A stretch of 64,000 nt of DNA from CAYSWV01 sp964434865. GTDB lineage: Bacteria; Cyanobacteriota; Cyanobacteriia; Thermostichales; Thermostichaceae. The notes below the pieces were generated by a model that saw only the letters and a program-made list of their open reading frames with translations, searched no databases and had not been told where the DNA came from. This document shows positions 1-9,208 of this stretch, in pieces; position 1 is the first letter of the stretch; each line of letters starts with the position of its first letter. Both the position numbers and the translations under genes were made by a program. The stretch covers positions 62,001-126,000 of the forward strand of contig CAYSWV010000006.1 in NCBI GenBank assembly GCA_964434865.1, written 5' to 3'.

Positions 1-66
1 GGGTCCAAACATTTAGCTAATCAATGATGAAACTGGTTTGCCTGAGATACATGCATTAAATCTGGT

Positions 67-1449
67 TTATCTGGAATACTTTTGGAGCCATTGCCGGATC
101 TGCCCAATTAACCAATGTTGCTCATCTTTGGTCAGTCCCTTGCCAAAAGCGCGTTCTTGAATACAGTTCTGGAGTTGGATCCGGAAGCTGATTTCTCCAA
201 CATCTTGATCTGCAGCAACTTCAACTCCAACAATTTGGTCAGTTTTTCGCTGAAGGATAGGCTGGGGCTGGTTAAAATCAGCGGTTTGACTATACCAAAC
301 TGAAACCTCCCTGGAGTTGATTAAGATCCGATAGAACCCTCTCCAACTACTGCGTTTGCTGGCCCGAGTAAATAAGTCACCCCAAAACCACAACCACCCT
401 CCCTGCCAGACGACACCAAGGATGAACCAGGGTGAGGCAAAAGTCATCAGTAGAAAATTTAAAGCTAGTAACCCTGTAAAGAGTAATTGAATGCCAGAAA
501 ATATCCATCGCAAGTTAGCCCTAGTATCTTGACTAGCACGAGGTGGGATCACAATATCCAATTGAGCTGGAGAGCTTTGCAGTAAAATTCTAGGGGTTGG
601 ATCTATAGTCGGTACCGGTTGTGGAAGTTGGGTTTGAGTCAGAGCACTGAGGGCTTGTTCAGCGCTGCCAAATCGACGCTCCAGATTAGGTTCAAGCATT
701 TGCTCTAGCCACTTTTTGAAGGTGTATCCAAAGTGAACAGAGTCCATGTTGATCCGCAAGTTGTCTTGAGGAAAGTCAGCCGGTTCAATACCTGTGAGCA
801 GGTAAAGTATTGTGGCACCTAAGGCATACAGATCCGAGGCTGGAACGGCGCGGCCCCCAAATTGCTCGAGTGGCATGTATCCGTATGTCCCCACAACCGT
901 AACAGTTTTTCCCTTCTGGCCTTCCGTTTGAACTGAGCCGAAGTCGACCAAATGAATCATTTGATCATCACCTAAAATTAAATTGCTAGGTTTGATGTCG
1001 CGATGAATTACAGGCGGATATCGTCCATGCAAATCCACTAAAATTTCTAAAATAGAACTGGCCATCTGTTTGACTTCAGCTTCTGAGAATCGTTGGCCAG
1101 CTCTGACGCACTCCGCTAGGGATCGGCCTGGAATGTAGTCATGCACGAGACCATAGTACACACCTCCGATCACCTCATGCCGAAAAGCACCTCGATAACA
1201 TGGAATTTGGGGGTGAGTTAAGCTTTGTAATGTTTCACTTTCACGCTCAAACAGTTTATAGTCTTGCCATTCCATGCCTTGGCCAAAATACAGGGTTTTA
1301 ACAATGACTTTAGCCTCCAGTTCAGTCCGGGCTTGATCAGTGGCCAGCCAGGTTTGTCGAGCCCCATTGGCCCCTAACTTTGCTTCCAACTGGTAGCGAT
1401 AATTTAAGGTAATCTGGGGTTCTAAGAGCATGGTCTGTTTGCAACTCAC
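67..1449 (-). CDS. Membrane-anchored Ser/Thr protein kinase
   Basis: A Hanks-type Ser/Thr kinase of about 460 residues. The kinase domain fills residues 15-270. The glycine loop is loose (LGANGARQTWLATD), followed by the ATP lysine in VIVKTL, the catalytic loop HRDIKPSN near residue 147, DFG near 168, and GTYGYMPLEQ in the activation segment, so it looks catalytically competent. Two hydrophobic segments at about 320-365 place the kinase in the cytoplasm. The C-terminal 90 residues are unlike a known sensor domain. The longest reading starts at GTG; an ATG 18 bases downstream (residue 7, MLLEPQ) is equally plausible because neither has a clear Shine-Dalgarno sequence. Substrates are unknown. 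It stands alone, divergent from the next gene. Confidence 0.88.
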   Translation of the reverse strand: MSCKQTMLLEPQITLNYRYQLEAKLGANGARQTWLATDQARTELEAKVIVKTLYFGQGMEWQDYKLFERESETLQSLTHPQIPCYRGAFRHEVIGGVYYGLVHDYIPGRSLAECVRAGQRFSEAEVKQMASSILEILVDLHGRYPPVIHRDIKPSNLILGDDQMIHLVDFGSVQTEGQKGKTVTVVGTYGYMPLEQFGGRAVPASDLYALGATILYLLTGIEPADFPQDNLRINMDSVHFGYTFKKWLEQMLEPNLERRFGSAEQALSALTQTQLPQPVPTIDPTPRILLQSSPAQLDIVIPPRASQDTRANLRWIFSGIQLLFTGLLALNFLLMTFASPWFILGVVWQGGWLWFWGDLFTRASKRSSWRGFYRILINSREVSVWYSQTADFNQPQPILQRKTDQIVGVEVAADQDVGEISFRIQLQNCIQERAFGKGLTKDEQHWLIGQIRQWLQKYSR

Positions 1450-1862
1450 CGGTTTGAAATCGATCTAGATCCAATCTAATGGCTATCTAGCCCGTTTTGC
1501 ACCCACCGAGAAGCCGACAGTCATAGAGTAGATCAGATCCTGCTGCTCGATGTATAGCACCATCCACGCCTCCACCCCCTAGTAAAGAAAAATTAGCGGC
1601 ATTACCAACAGACCTATTGCGCTAAAGCACCCAAATCTTGATCAACCCCTGCAACCTTCGGTGATATCGAACTTATTCAATCTGGTGGATGATCAATGGC
1701 CTCATCTCTTCAGCTCTTTCTCATCTAACTATCAATACTTTTTAATGCGGAACCTGAAAAATTCAGCTGTCTCTTAAATCCGAGAGCGGAGCTGAAGCGT
1801 CTTTAGGATGTATCGAAACTTGAAAGTTTTGATCTGTACTTATTCACAACGAGGATTGACTC
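1450..1862. other. Spacer between divergent genes
   Basis: A 413-base spacer that must hold promoters for the kinase on the left and the small secreted protein on the right. I see no convincing -35/-10 pair, RNA gene or repeat in it. A GAGGA Shine-Dalgarno sequence lies about nine bases before the start of the small protein. Confidence 0.5.
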
Positions 1863-2096
1863 ATGATACGTTTAGTTGCTGCTCTGTCTGCAGTTCTGAC
1901 TTTGTCTGCCTGGCCTGCTCTAGCTCAAGAACCTGGTGATACACTGGCGGATCTCTTGCGACGTAATAGTCTCCGTGCCGGGAATGAGACCACTGAATTT
2001 TATGATGATCGTTCAACCGTGAAACCTGTAGTAGCAGACACCCAAACAGAGGAGGCAGTTCAAGCTGCGAGTGAATCTGAATTGAATGCTATCTAA
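1863..2096 (+). CDS. Small secreted protein, function unknown
   Basis: A 77-residue protein with a clean signal peptide: MIRLVAALSAVLTLSAWPALA, then a probable signal peptidase I cut after ALA. The mature part of about 56 residues is acidic and polar, without cysteines or a recognised domain. A GAGGA Shine-Dalgarno sequence sits just upstream of the ATG, which together with the signal peptide argues that this is a real gene. I do not recognise the family. It lies alone between two regulatory-length spacers. Confidence 0.65.
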   Translation: MIRLVAALSAVLTLSAWPALAQEPGDTLADLLRRNSLRAGNETTEFYDDRSTVKPVVADTQTEEAVQAASESELNAI

Positions 2097-2331
2097 ATCT
2101 CAGAATCGGTTGCATTAAGTGATCGGGATCAGAGTCTTCAAGGCATACCTTAAATTTCAAGTGGCTTAGACTGTTTAAGCTACTGAATTCAGGATGGTAT
2201 GTCTTGGTATCTTTAGCGAAACTTAAGTGAAGGCTATCAAGTGCCAGTTTAGATTGGATTGAGGCCAACTTGGCTTAAGCTTGTTAGTTAAGCTGTACTC
2301 TGGATTAGAGAGATAAAGTAGCGGGAAAGAC

Positions 2332-2358
2332 TTGATCGGGTGAGACTTGTGCTAATAT
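2332..2358 (+). promoter_or_regulatory. Possible extended -10 promoter for the HNH gene
   Basis: TTGATC is followed after 15 bases by TAATAT, which is preceded by TG-N (an extended -10). The site lies about 50 bases before the HNH start codon. The spacing is short for a -35/-10 pair, so the call is tentative. The rest of the 311-base spacer (2097-2407) shows nothing else I can name. Confidence 0.3.
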
Positions 2359-2407
2359 CTGCATAACACTTAGGTGCTTACTCTGTCCGCTCGAATTCCA
2401 GTCTTCA

Positions 2408-2923
2408 ATGAGTAAAGTCCTGGTATTAAACGCATCTTACGAACCCCTCAACATTACCAGCTGGCGGCGGGCTATTATCCTACTCCTTAAGGATAAGGCT
2501 GAACAGGTTGAGCACAATGGTCGACTCATCTATGACTCGATCCCCCTGCCAACTGTGATCCGGCTTCGTCACTATGTTCATGTTCCCTACAAAGAGATCC
2601 CATTGACCCGTAGGAATGTGCTTTACCGAGATAGTCATCAATGTCAGTACTGTGGGTGTTATGGTGAGGATCTAACCATTGATCATGTGATTCCTCGATC
2701 AAGGTATGGAGGAGATACCTGGGATAATGTTGTTAGTGCCTGTGTGCGTTGCAATGTCAAAAAAGGCAATCGCACTCCTAAAGAAGCAGGGATGCCCTTA
2801 ATCCGACCACCACGGCGACCTCACAGTAGTCTTTATTTTGAAATTTCTAAGATTGTGCGGGCTGGAACTCACCAAGAGTGGTCAAAATACGTTATAGGTC
2901 TAGCTGAAGATCCTGATTGTTAA
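2408..2923 (+). CDS. HNH endonuclease family protein
   Basis: A 171-residue HNH-type nuclease fold. The N-terminus (VLVLNASYEPLNI) is typical of the chromosomal HNH protein found in most cyanobacteria and many other bacteria. The zinc-binding and HNH core is complete: CQYCG near residue 78, LTIDHVIPRSRYGG with the catalytic His, then CVRCNVKKGN with the second Cys pair and final Asn. The family is usually a housekeeping gene of unknown role rather than a homing enzyme, and nothing here suggests an intron or intein. The start ATG has no evident Shine-Dalgarno sequence. It converges on prmC with only seven bases between stop codons. Confidence 0.88.
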   Translation: MSKVLVLNASYEPLNITSWRRAIILLLKDKAEQVEHNGRLIYDSIPLPTVIRLRHYVHVPYKEIPLTRRNVLYRDSHQCQYCGCYGEDLTIDHVIPRSRYGGDTWDNVVSACVRCNVKKGNRTPKEAGMPLIRPPRRPHSSLYFEISKIVRAGTHQEWSKYVIGLAEDPDC

Positions 2924-2930
2924 TTTAGCA

Positions 2931-3812
2931 TCATGATGATCGGAGTGTAGCACAGACAAACCGCTCAATCCCAGCTAAATCTTTAAAGACTTCAATAGTG
3001 CTGTATTGCTCTTGTCGTTCTAGACTTTGAGCCACAACCTGAGCTTGCCCTTGCATCACTTCAACGAGCCAACATCCACCTGGCTCAACGTAAAGGGGCG
3101 CAGTCTGGATCAGGTGATGAATAGCCTCTAATCCAGTCGTTCCTCCATCGAGGGCCAATTGAGGCTCATGCCAAGCGACTTCGGGTTGTAACATTGGGAG
3201 TTGTGCTGAGGGAATGTAAGGCGGATTTGAAATTAGACCTTGCACAGGCAACTGTGATGGTGGCAAGGGTTTAAACCACGATCCTTGAATGAATTGAATT
3301 CGATGAGTCAAGCCTAGTCGTTGGGTGTTAGCTTGGGCTTGAGTTAAGGCAGCTGCACTGAGGTCTGTGGCTATCATCGTTAATGTTGGGACCGCTTGGA
3401 CCAGCCCAATGGCAATCGCGCCTGAACCCGTTCCTAGATCTACCCAACAGCCGGGGTGTTCAGATCTGTGCTCTTGGATCCAAGCTATGGCAATATCAAT
3501 GATCAACTCGGTTTCTGGACGAGGAATCAAGACCGAAGAGTTAACCTCTAACTGGCTATGTCTCCAAGTTACCGATCCAATTAAGTACTGTAACGGCACC
3601 CTTTGATCAACACGGGTTCGCCAACATTGATTAATGGCGCCTAGATCTAGACTATCCGGGACCTGGTGCAGGGCTTGATGCAGCCGTGTCCATCCATAGT
3701 GCTCCAGCAACTGATCCACTTCCTGAACCGAGATCCCCTTGACTTGGGCCTCTTGCCTAGCTTGAGTGCGCCACTGGAGCAAACATTGTCTAGCACTGTC
3801 ACTCACAAGCAA
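2931..3812 (-). CDS. prmC: Peptide chain release factor N5-glutamine methyltransferase
   Basis: PrmC (HemK) methylates the Gln of the GGQ motif in release factors RF1 and RF2, using SAM, to speed translation termination. The protein is about 293 residues, normal for the family. An N-terminal helical domain is followed by a Rossmann methyltransferase domain with the SAM-binding VDLGTGSGAIAIGL near residue 125 and the diagnostic NPPYIP near 196, which binds the Gln side chain. The longest reading starts at TTG, with an in-frame GTG six bases later; I cannot choose between them. The upstream Tic22-like gene stops six bases before, so the two are probably cotranscribed. Confidence 0.93.
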   Translation of the reverse strand: MLVSDSARQCLLQWRTQARQEAQVKGISVQEVDQLLEHYGWTRLHQALHQVPDSLDLGAINQCWRTRVDQRVPLQYLIGSVTWRHSQLEVNSSVLIPRPETELIIDIAIAWIQEHRSEHPGCWVDLGTGSGAIAIGLVQAVPTLTMIATDLSAAALTQAQANTQRLGLTHRIQFIQGSWFKPLPPSQLPVQGLISNPPYIPSAQLPMLQPEVAWHEPQLALDGGTTGLEAIHHLIQTAPLYVEPGGCWLVEVMQGQAQVVAQSLERQEQYSTIEVFKDLAGIERFVCATLRSS

Positions 3813-3818
3813 CGGGTA

Positions 3819-4673
3819 CTACTGAGCCGGTTGAGGAGCAGCAGAGGGATTAAAGCCTTCAGGCTGGAGATTAAGGACGTTGGGATCTAAAGATTGAACA
3901 TATTCCAATGACTCTTTAGAGGGTACAAAAGCAATCTTGTACACATCAGACTCAGCATTTGGATCCAGCATCGACTCAACCACCTGAGCTAAGGTAGTGA
4001 CTTCAATTTGAGTTGATTGCACGATGTCAGGATTATTGCCTGAAGCTCGAGACAAGGTGGTTTGGAGATCGGATTCCGCAAAGAAAAAGGGGACAACTTC
4101 AACCCCATCCCGTTCTACGGTCAGAATCCCTTGTTCAGAAACGCCGTAAAACAAGGGCACACCTGGAAACTCCGTCATCTCAGCTTGACCACTAGCCTGC
4201 ACAATTTTAAGGGCAGAGTCTAGATCAGAGGGCCGAGGTAAGACTTGAAAAATCACATCGCTATTATTCTCTTTCTCGGTTTCAGCAATCTCATAGGCGT
4301 ATCCTAATGAAATAGGTAACACTTGAGACTGGGCAGCTACATCAGGATTGGTTTGGCGAATATGTTCAATCGCCTGATCGGCCTGAGCTTGATCCAGCCA
4401 AAAGTTAGCCACTTGGTAGGTGGTGCCTTCTCTAGGAACATTGGCCAAAACCGGTGTGCCATCTTGAGACACAATGGCAAACACAGGTACAATATTGAGA
4501 CGTTCGGCTACCTCGGCACGGGTCATAGGGCCTGCAGTAGCCGGAGCCGGTGGGGCGGGTTGAGCTTGTGTGGTGGGATCAGGTTGAGCTTGAGCCGATA
4601 CGATCTCGTGTGCACCGACCCAGGTTAGACCCATCATTATTCCAGCTAGGCTTAAGCGCTGAAGACAATTCAT
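3819..4673 (-). CDS. Tic22-like periplasmic protein
   Basis: A 284-residue exported protein. Residues 1-29 form a signal peptide (cut probably after VSAQA), followed by a Pro/Gln/Ala-rich linker. The rest resembles the Tic22 family (TVP38-unrelated), with the hallmark phrases VPVFAIVSQDG, QVANFWLDQAQADQAI and VPFFFAESDLQ. In cyanobacteria and chloroplasts Tic22 acts as a periplasmic or intermembrane-space chaperone for outer-membrane protein biogenesis. A good AGGAG Shine-Dalgarno sequence lies seven bases before the ATG. It is the first gene of a probable two-gene unit with prmC, which has no obvious functional link. Confidence 0.85.
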   Translation of the reverse strand: MNCLQRLSLAGIMMGLTWVGAHEIVSAQAQPDPTTQAQPAPPAPATAGPMTRAEVAERLNIVPVFAIVSQDGTPVLANVPREGTTYQVANFWLDQAQADQAIEHIRQTNPDVAAQSQVLPISLGYAYEIAETEKENNSDVIFQVLPRPSDLDSALKIVQASGQAEMTEFPGVPLFYGVSEQGILTVERDGVEVVPFFFAESDLQTTLSRASGNNPDIVQSTQIEVTTLAQVVESMLDPNAESDVYKIAFVPSKESLEYVQSLDPNVLNLQPEGFNPSAAPQPAQ

Positions 4674-4852
4674 GGAAACTCCTGGCTAACTGCCTCTGAT
4701 AAAACGGATTGCAACAGTGAAGTGTAAATTAGATCCAGTAGCTGATGACAGGTCTTCATGGGCTAGAGGCTTAAACTTAAACTCATGAACTGCACCAGCC
4801 GTAACTAGGCACTCGAGGTAGTCACCCGAACCACTTGAAGGGCTAGCTTAAG

Positions 4853-4879
4853 GTTGAGTGACAATAAAGTTGAGTGACA
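4853..4879. repeat. Short direct repeat, period 16
   Basis: GTTGAGTGACA occurs at 4853 and again at 4869, separated by ATAAA. It is one of many short tandem duplications in this window. Confidence 0.8.
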
Positions 4880-4952
4880 TCGTTGAGATAAGGGAGAAGA
4901 CGCCCTGATGAGCTAGTTCCTAACTCAGCCTCGAACGTTAACCTTGAAACAT

Positions 4953-4966
4953 TAACCTCGAGGTTA
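4953..4966. promoter_or_regulatory. Perfect 14-bp palindrome, possible operator
   Basis: TAACCTCGAGGTTA is a perfect inverted repeat without spacer. A related half, GTTAACCTTGA, lies about 15 bases to its left. It sits some 280 bases upstream of the Tic22-like gene and 120 bases downstream of the NrtR-like gene. It could be a dimeric regulator site; nothing identifies the protein. Confidence 0.4.
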
Positions 4967-5086
4967 GGCTAAGCGATCTACCCTATCTCTGTCGAGAGGG
5001 ACTTGACGTCATATTACCGACAGTTGCCTCCAGATTACTACATACAGCGTAGAACGGGTACTGCCAACACTAATTGTGATTTGAGC

Positions 5087-5821
5087 TTACACAAATACCA
5101 TCGGCTTATGTTTAACTTGCTCAAAGGCAGCTGCATCAAAGTAGTACAACGCCGCCGGCCGGCCCGCCCCTTGTGTGGTTTTGAGGCCTGTATCTTTCAG
5201 AAACCCTAGCTTTAGCAATTTAGCCCGAAAATTAGAATAGTCTGAGAAGTGATCCCCTAATACGGTGCTGTAGAGTTGATACACCTCTCCCAGAGTAAAA
5301 GTTTGAGGCAAAATGCCAAACGCAACAGGGCTGTACTCTAACTTGTTACAGAGCCGTTGATGGGCATAATCACAAATTTGCTCGTGATCAAAGGCCAAGG
5401 GGGGAATGTCATTGACGGGATACCATGCGATGCCCTCAACCCCGTCGGCAAGTAGTTGAGTATCTTGATAGCGTACAAACGCAAAATAACCTACCGATAA
5501 GTAACGCACTCCATAGGAGTCAGCCTTTTCACGGGGATCTCGGTGAGGGCCACCAAAGGTGTAGAGTTGTTCTAGATAAAGTTGCTTGACATTAACTTTT
5601 TCAGCCAGAATTCGATCAGCGGCATCCTCAAGAGACTCATGTTGACGCACCAGCGTTCCTGGCAATGACCAATGGCCCTGAAACGGATCCTCTCGGCGGC
5701 GTACCAATAACACTAGTAACCGATTTTGCTCGCTATCTACTGAAAAAATCACAATGTCCACCCCAACTCTAAACTCCGCCGGTGGTGAAGCGGTGGACTT
5801 GGACATACTGAGCGATCCCAT
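5087..5821 (-). CDS. NrtR-like Nudix-domain transcriptional regulator
   Basis: About 244 residues. An N-terminal Nudix fold (FRVGVDIVIFSVDSEQNRLL onward) is followed by a C-terminal winged helix (FTLGEVYQLYSTVLG, RAKLLKLGFL). This is the layout of NrtR, a repressor of NAD biosynthesis genes that senses ADP-ribose. The Nudix box is degenerate: in the stretch GTLVRQHESLEDAADRILAE the expected REUxEE catalytic glutamates are mostly replaced, which is common in NrtR proteins that bind but do not hydrolyse the ligand. In-frame ATGs at 5821 and 5806 are both possible starts; the longest frame begins at 5857. No NAD biosynthesis gene is adjacent, so the target cannot be read from context. Confidence 0.8.
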   Translation of the reverse strand: MGSLSMSKSTASPPAEFRVGVDIVIFSVDSEQNRLLVLLVRRREDPFQGHWSLPGTLVRQHESLEDAADRILAEKVNVKQLYLEQLYTFGGPHRDPREKADSYGVRYLSVGYFAFVRYQDTQLLADGVEGIAWYPVNDIPPLAFDHEQICDYAHQRLCNKLEYSPVAFGILPQTFTLGEVYQLYSTVLGDHFSDYSNFRAKLLKLGFLKDTGLKTTQGAGRPAALYYFDAAAFEQVKHKPMVFV

Positions 5822-6035
5822 AAAGTTCTTATAAAGATAGTCTGAGAGCCAACACAAGCTTAGATTATCCTGTGGCTCTCTGAGTTAAGGTAGAGTTCTC
5901 CCCAAAGGCTAGTTATACTCTAGAGAGTTGCTGACCTCCTAGCTGAGTGTTGCTGCTTAGATACCAGTCACAGGTTAAACATTCAGGATTTCAGACTGAA
6001 ATAGATCTCATAAAATTCGTTACTGTTTTTTACAT

Positions 6036-8342
6036 ATGACTGACTCTACCAAAACTGATCCCTGGATTGGGCAAGTGCTGGGTACCCCAGACCGCTATCG
6101 GTTAGATCGGTGTCTAGGAGGCGGGGGGATGGGTGATGTTTATCTGGCTATGGATCTTAACCTCGGTCGGCAGATGGCTTTGAAATTGCTCAAGGCTGGT
6201 GAAGATGAACAAACTGATTTGCACTTACGAAAGCGGTTTGAGCGAGAAGTTACCATATCAGCTGCCCTTTCAAGTGAACATATTGTTCAAGTGACAGATC
6301 ATGGTGTAACACCCGATGGTCATCCCTTCTATGTGATGGAATACTTGAATGGGAGCAGTCTGGGTCAGGAAATACGCAAGTACCACCGCCTGTCTTTAAA
6401 GCGAACAATCAATATTGTACTTCAAGTCTGTGAGGGCCTCAAAGTTGCCCATGAAGGTATTACCTTATACAAAGAAGGGGCTACAACCACTGAATTCATT
6501 AAAGTCGTTCATCGAGATTTAAAACCTGACAATATTTTTCTCCTACCTCATGCTAGATTTGGTGAATTAGTCAAAATTTTAGACTTTGGTATTGCCAAAA
6601 TCTGGGGTGAAGGCACCTTAACCCGGGAAGGGAGTTTCTTAGGGACGTGTCGCTATGCTGCCCCTGAGCAATGGCGGGGCGATGAAGATATTGATGGTCG
6701 AGCCGATATTTATTCCCTAGGCCTCATTATCTATGAAATGTTGAGTGGGACCGATCCCTTTGGATTGAAGTCTGATACTCGGGGCATCCATCCTACCTCT
6801 TGGATGGCCGCTCATGCCTTTACTGAGGCCCGTCCCATTCGACAATTACCAGGCTGTAGTGAAATTCCTATCGAACTCGAAGGTGCCCTCATTCGTTGTT
6901 TAGCCAAAGAGCCTGCTGATCGGTTTCAAACAATTGAAGCCTTAAGTTGGGCAATTCAGAAAGCTGTTGGCATCCTGCAGCCTGAACCTCGATCTGCAGA
7001 CACCACCCATACCGACCGAATTTGGCCCACCACACCAGCTCCTCAACTTGATCTACCTATCGATGAAGCATCGGCTACCCTTGAGCTACCCCCTACTCAA
7101 CCAGATACTCCATTTCGAGCGGATGCCACTGTCCCTCAAGTCAATACCGCTACCACTCCACTGCCGACTCCACCTCAAATACGACAGTCTCCTACTACAG
7201 GTCAGCCCAATGACACTATTCATCGTAGCCCCACGGCAGCCTTACCTACTCAACCTGACACTAGCTTACCGACCTCACCCAAACCAAAGGCAACATCTTC
7301 CAAACTCCTCTGGTGGGGTGGTATTAGCTTAGGTGCCCTGATCGCCTGTGGGATTCTCGTTGCGATTGTGAGGCCTTTTGGACCAGGAGAATATGATGAG
7401 CTATTAACTGATGCCCGATCGGCTGTGGAACAAGGTGACTACACAGCAGGCATCGAACTAGCCAAACAGATTCCCAGTGATCACAAAGATTATAGTATTG
7501 CCCAAGATCTAATCCCGGCTTGGCAGCTAGACAAAGCCAGAAGTTTAGCAACAGGAGGTAACTATCTGGGGGCTATTGAAGAAGCAAAAAAGATTACAGC
7601 TGATCAGTCCAGTTATGCTTCAGCTCAGACGTCGATTGGAAACTGGGCCTACGAGCAGGGCCTGATTTGGATAGAAGATGCTAATCTTGATCGAGCTTTA
7701 AACGTCCTCAATGATATTCCTGAAGCTCATGCTAACTTTGCCCGATCACAACAGACCAGTAGTGATATTAATCAGGTGACCGAAGCAAGAGCACTTTTCG
7801 GTCGAGGTGAACTGAAAGATGCAATTGCAGCCGCCTATGCGGTTGATCCAGGGCAAGTTATGGCTACTCAGGCGGAATCTATTGTATGCGATAGCCTGGC
7901 AGAGATTGTTGATTTAGAGTACAAGACCTATGTTGATGCTAGTTTTAATGATCCTGACCAATCGCCTATTTTGCAAGATTACCAATTTGATGGCTGTCTA
8001 TCAGCATCTTTAGAAGTAGGGATCAATATGGTTAAGCTAAATGATGAAGAAGAGAATCTCAAGATCAACTCAGTGATTCTTGCTGGATATATCTGGGATA
8101 GCTTGCCTGATCAGGCTCACAGCCGTTTAGCTAATGGCTCTATAAATTTTGATTATTTGAAAAATGATCAAACTGTTGCCACGGTTATATTCACTAAACC
8201 TGTCACTATGGATATCATGGATGCTGATTTAGCTAGTGCTCAACAAGATCCGGGGCTGACTGAGACACAAAGACAGCAGATTGCTGAAGAAGCCCTCAAT
8301 AAAGTGTTGTCTTCAATCCGGGTACAGCGTCCTAGCACCTAA
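6036..8342 (+). CDS. Large Ser/Thr protein kinase with extracytoplasmic repeats
   Basis: A 768-residue Hanks-type kinase. The kinase domain spans about 15-285: glycine loop LGGGGMGDVYLAMD, ATP lysine in MALKLLKAG, HRDLKPDN near 158, DFG near 183, and CRYAAPEQW. A Pro/Thr-rich linker follows, then one membrane helix near 424-444 (WWGGISLGALIACGILVAIV). The extracytoplasmic part has about four degenerate helical repeats of roughly 40 residues (DARSAVEQGDYTAGIELAKQ, KARSLATGGNYLGAIEEAKK and relatives), TPR-like, and an unassigned C-terminal domain of about 150 residues. The layout suggests an outside sensor controlling a cytoplasmic kinase. It stands alone; the upstream NrtR-like gene is divergent. 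Confidence 0.88.
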   Translation: MTDSTKTDPWIGQVLGTPDRYRLDRCLGGGGMGDVYLAMDLNLGRQMALKLLKAGEDEQTDLHLRKRFEREVTISAALSSEHIVQVTDHGVTPDGHPFYVMEYLNGSSLGQEIRKYHRLSLKRTINIVLQVCEGLKVAHEGITLYKEGATTTEFIKVVHRDLKPDNIFLLPHARFGELVKILDFGIAKIWGEGTLTREGSFLGTCRYAAPEQWRGDEDIDGRADIYSLGLIIYEMLSGTDPFGLKSDTRGIHPTSWMAAHAFTEARPIRQLPGCSEIPIELEGALIRCLAKEPADRFQTIEALSWAIQKAVGILQPEPRSADTTHTDRIWPTTPAPQLDLPIDEASATLELPPTQPDTPFRADATVPQVNTATTPLPTPPQIRQSPTTGQPNDTIHRSPTAALPTQPDTSLPTSPKPKATSSKLLWWGGISLGALIACGILVAIVRPFGPGEYDELLTDARSAVEQGDYTAGIELAKQIPSDHKDYSIAQDLIPAWQLDKARSLATGGNYLGAIEEAKKITADQSSYASAQTSIGNWAYEQGLIWIEDANLDRALNVLNDIPEAHANFARSQQTSSDINQVTEARALFGRGELKDAIAAAYAVDPGQVMATQAESIVCDSLAEIVDLEYKTYVDASFNDPDQSPILQDYQFDGCLSASLEVGINMVKLNDEEENLKINSVILAGYIWDSLPDQAHSRLANGSINFDYLKNDQTVATVIFTKPVTMDIMDADLASAQQDPGLTETQRQQIAEEALNKVLSSIRVQRPST

Positions 8343-8398
8343 GATTGATGTTGTGAAACTTTACTGAAGCTTTTCACTTGATAAGATTAGGCACTAGC

Positions 8399-8902
8399 TT
8401 ACTGATTATCTTTAAAAAAGCGACGTAAATAGCCTACCACATTTTCACCTAACTCTTGCTTGAACTGTTGAAACTGCTGCTTTTGCTTCCACTTTTGAAA
8501 GTCTTTTTGATAACGTTCGCTCTCTGGTTGAAAGGTTGTCCAGCCATCTAGACTGAGTCCAAGGCCCCACCCTAGCAAGACATATTGAGCAAACGAAAAC
8601 CCCGGGGCAATCACCCAATCAAGTGCAACTAAAAAGCCATTCACAGTAAGATATCGAACTAGATGTGAACGAAATTGGCCCCGGCGGTATACTTGAAATT
8701 CTTGGTGCTCTTGCGTTGATTTTTGAATCGTGAGCCATTCGGTTTCAGCCTGTTCCAGATCTTGTGGCAAAATGCCTAGTTCATCGGCCATCTCAAGCAG
8801 TTGCTGTCGTGAAAAGGTGTCAGTGGGGCTGTCCTCAGTACGGCGTGCAATAGCTCGTTGGAGGATTTGCTGGACATCATCTTGGCTATATGAATCACTC
8901 AT
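8399..8902 (-). CDS. 2TM domain protein
   Basis: A 167-residue protein. Residues 1-70 are helical and charged, with a sequence (LEMADELGILPQDLEQA) typical of the N-terminus of cyanobacterial 2TM proteins. Two membrane segments follow at about 82-118 (LVRYLTVNGFLVALDWVIAP, FAQYVLLGWGLGLSLDGW), matching the 2TM domain, with a basic coiled C-terminus. Its function is unknown. It converges on the upstream kinase; GTGAAA/TTTCAC at 8353-8377 in the gap may be a weak shared terminator. Confidence 0.72.
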   Translation of the reverse strand: MSDSYSQDDVQQILQRAIARRTEDSPTDTFSRQQLLEMADELGILPQDLEQAETEWLTIQKSTQEHQEFQVYRRGQFRSHLVRYLTVNGFLVALDWVIAPGFSFAQYVLLGWGLGLSLDGWTTFQPESERYQKDFQKWKQKQQFQQFKQELGENVVGYLRRFFKDNQ

Positions 8903-8981
8903 GGATCTCTAGAGATGTAACGTTAGATGGTATAGTAAAACCATAATTCATGATCTCTTGGGGATACTATCCTAAACTTTA

Positions 8982-9017
8982 CTGTTTTAGCTAGCTATGC
9001 TGTTTTAGTTAGCTGTG
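8982..9017. repeat. Tandem duplication, period 18
   Basis: CTGTTTTAGCTAGCTATG is followed directly by CTGTTTTAGTTAGCTGTG (two differences in 18). Confidence 0.85.
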
Positions 9018-9172
9018 AGTTTTGTATGGTTTTTTAACAATGCTTGGCAACTTCTTAGTATCTTGGTAGCTCCCGCAACTCTAAGCCAAAATCTAAACCT
9101 CCTAAGCCTTAAGATGGTCTGCGTAGAACTAGCTTTGAGGTGACCCAACAATAATCAGCTAAGCGATCTAAT

Positions 9173-9208
9173 TAGCTAAGGGATAGTTTTTAGCTAAGGG
9201 ATGGTTTG
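9173..9208. repeat. Tandem duplication, period 18
   Basis: TAGCTAAGGGATAGTTTT is followed directly by TAGCTAAGGGATGGTTTG (two differences in 18). Confidence 0.85.

Larger units (their letters stand above)
4674..5086. other. Spacer upstream of the Tic22-like gene
   Basis: A 413-base spacer between the 3' end of the NrtR-like gene and the start of the Tic22-like gene. It holds a 16-bp direct repeat (4853-4879) and a 14-bp perfect palindrome (4953-4966), listed separately. A 68-codon open frame on the + strand at 5003-5209 overlaps the NrtR-like gene and looks spurious. Confidence 0.5.

Noticed and set aside
5003..5209. 68-codon + strand frame in the Tic22/NrtR spacer
   Set aside because: It overlaps the 3' end of the NrtR-like gene on the other strand, has no Shine-Dalgarno sequence and the peptide has no coherent composition.
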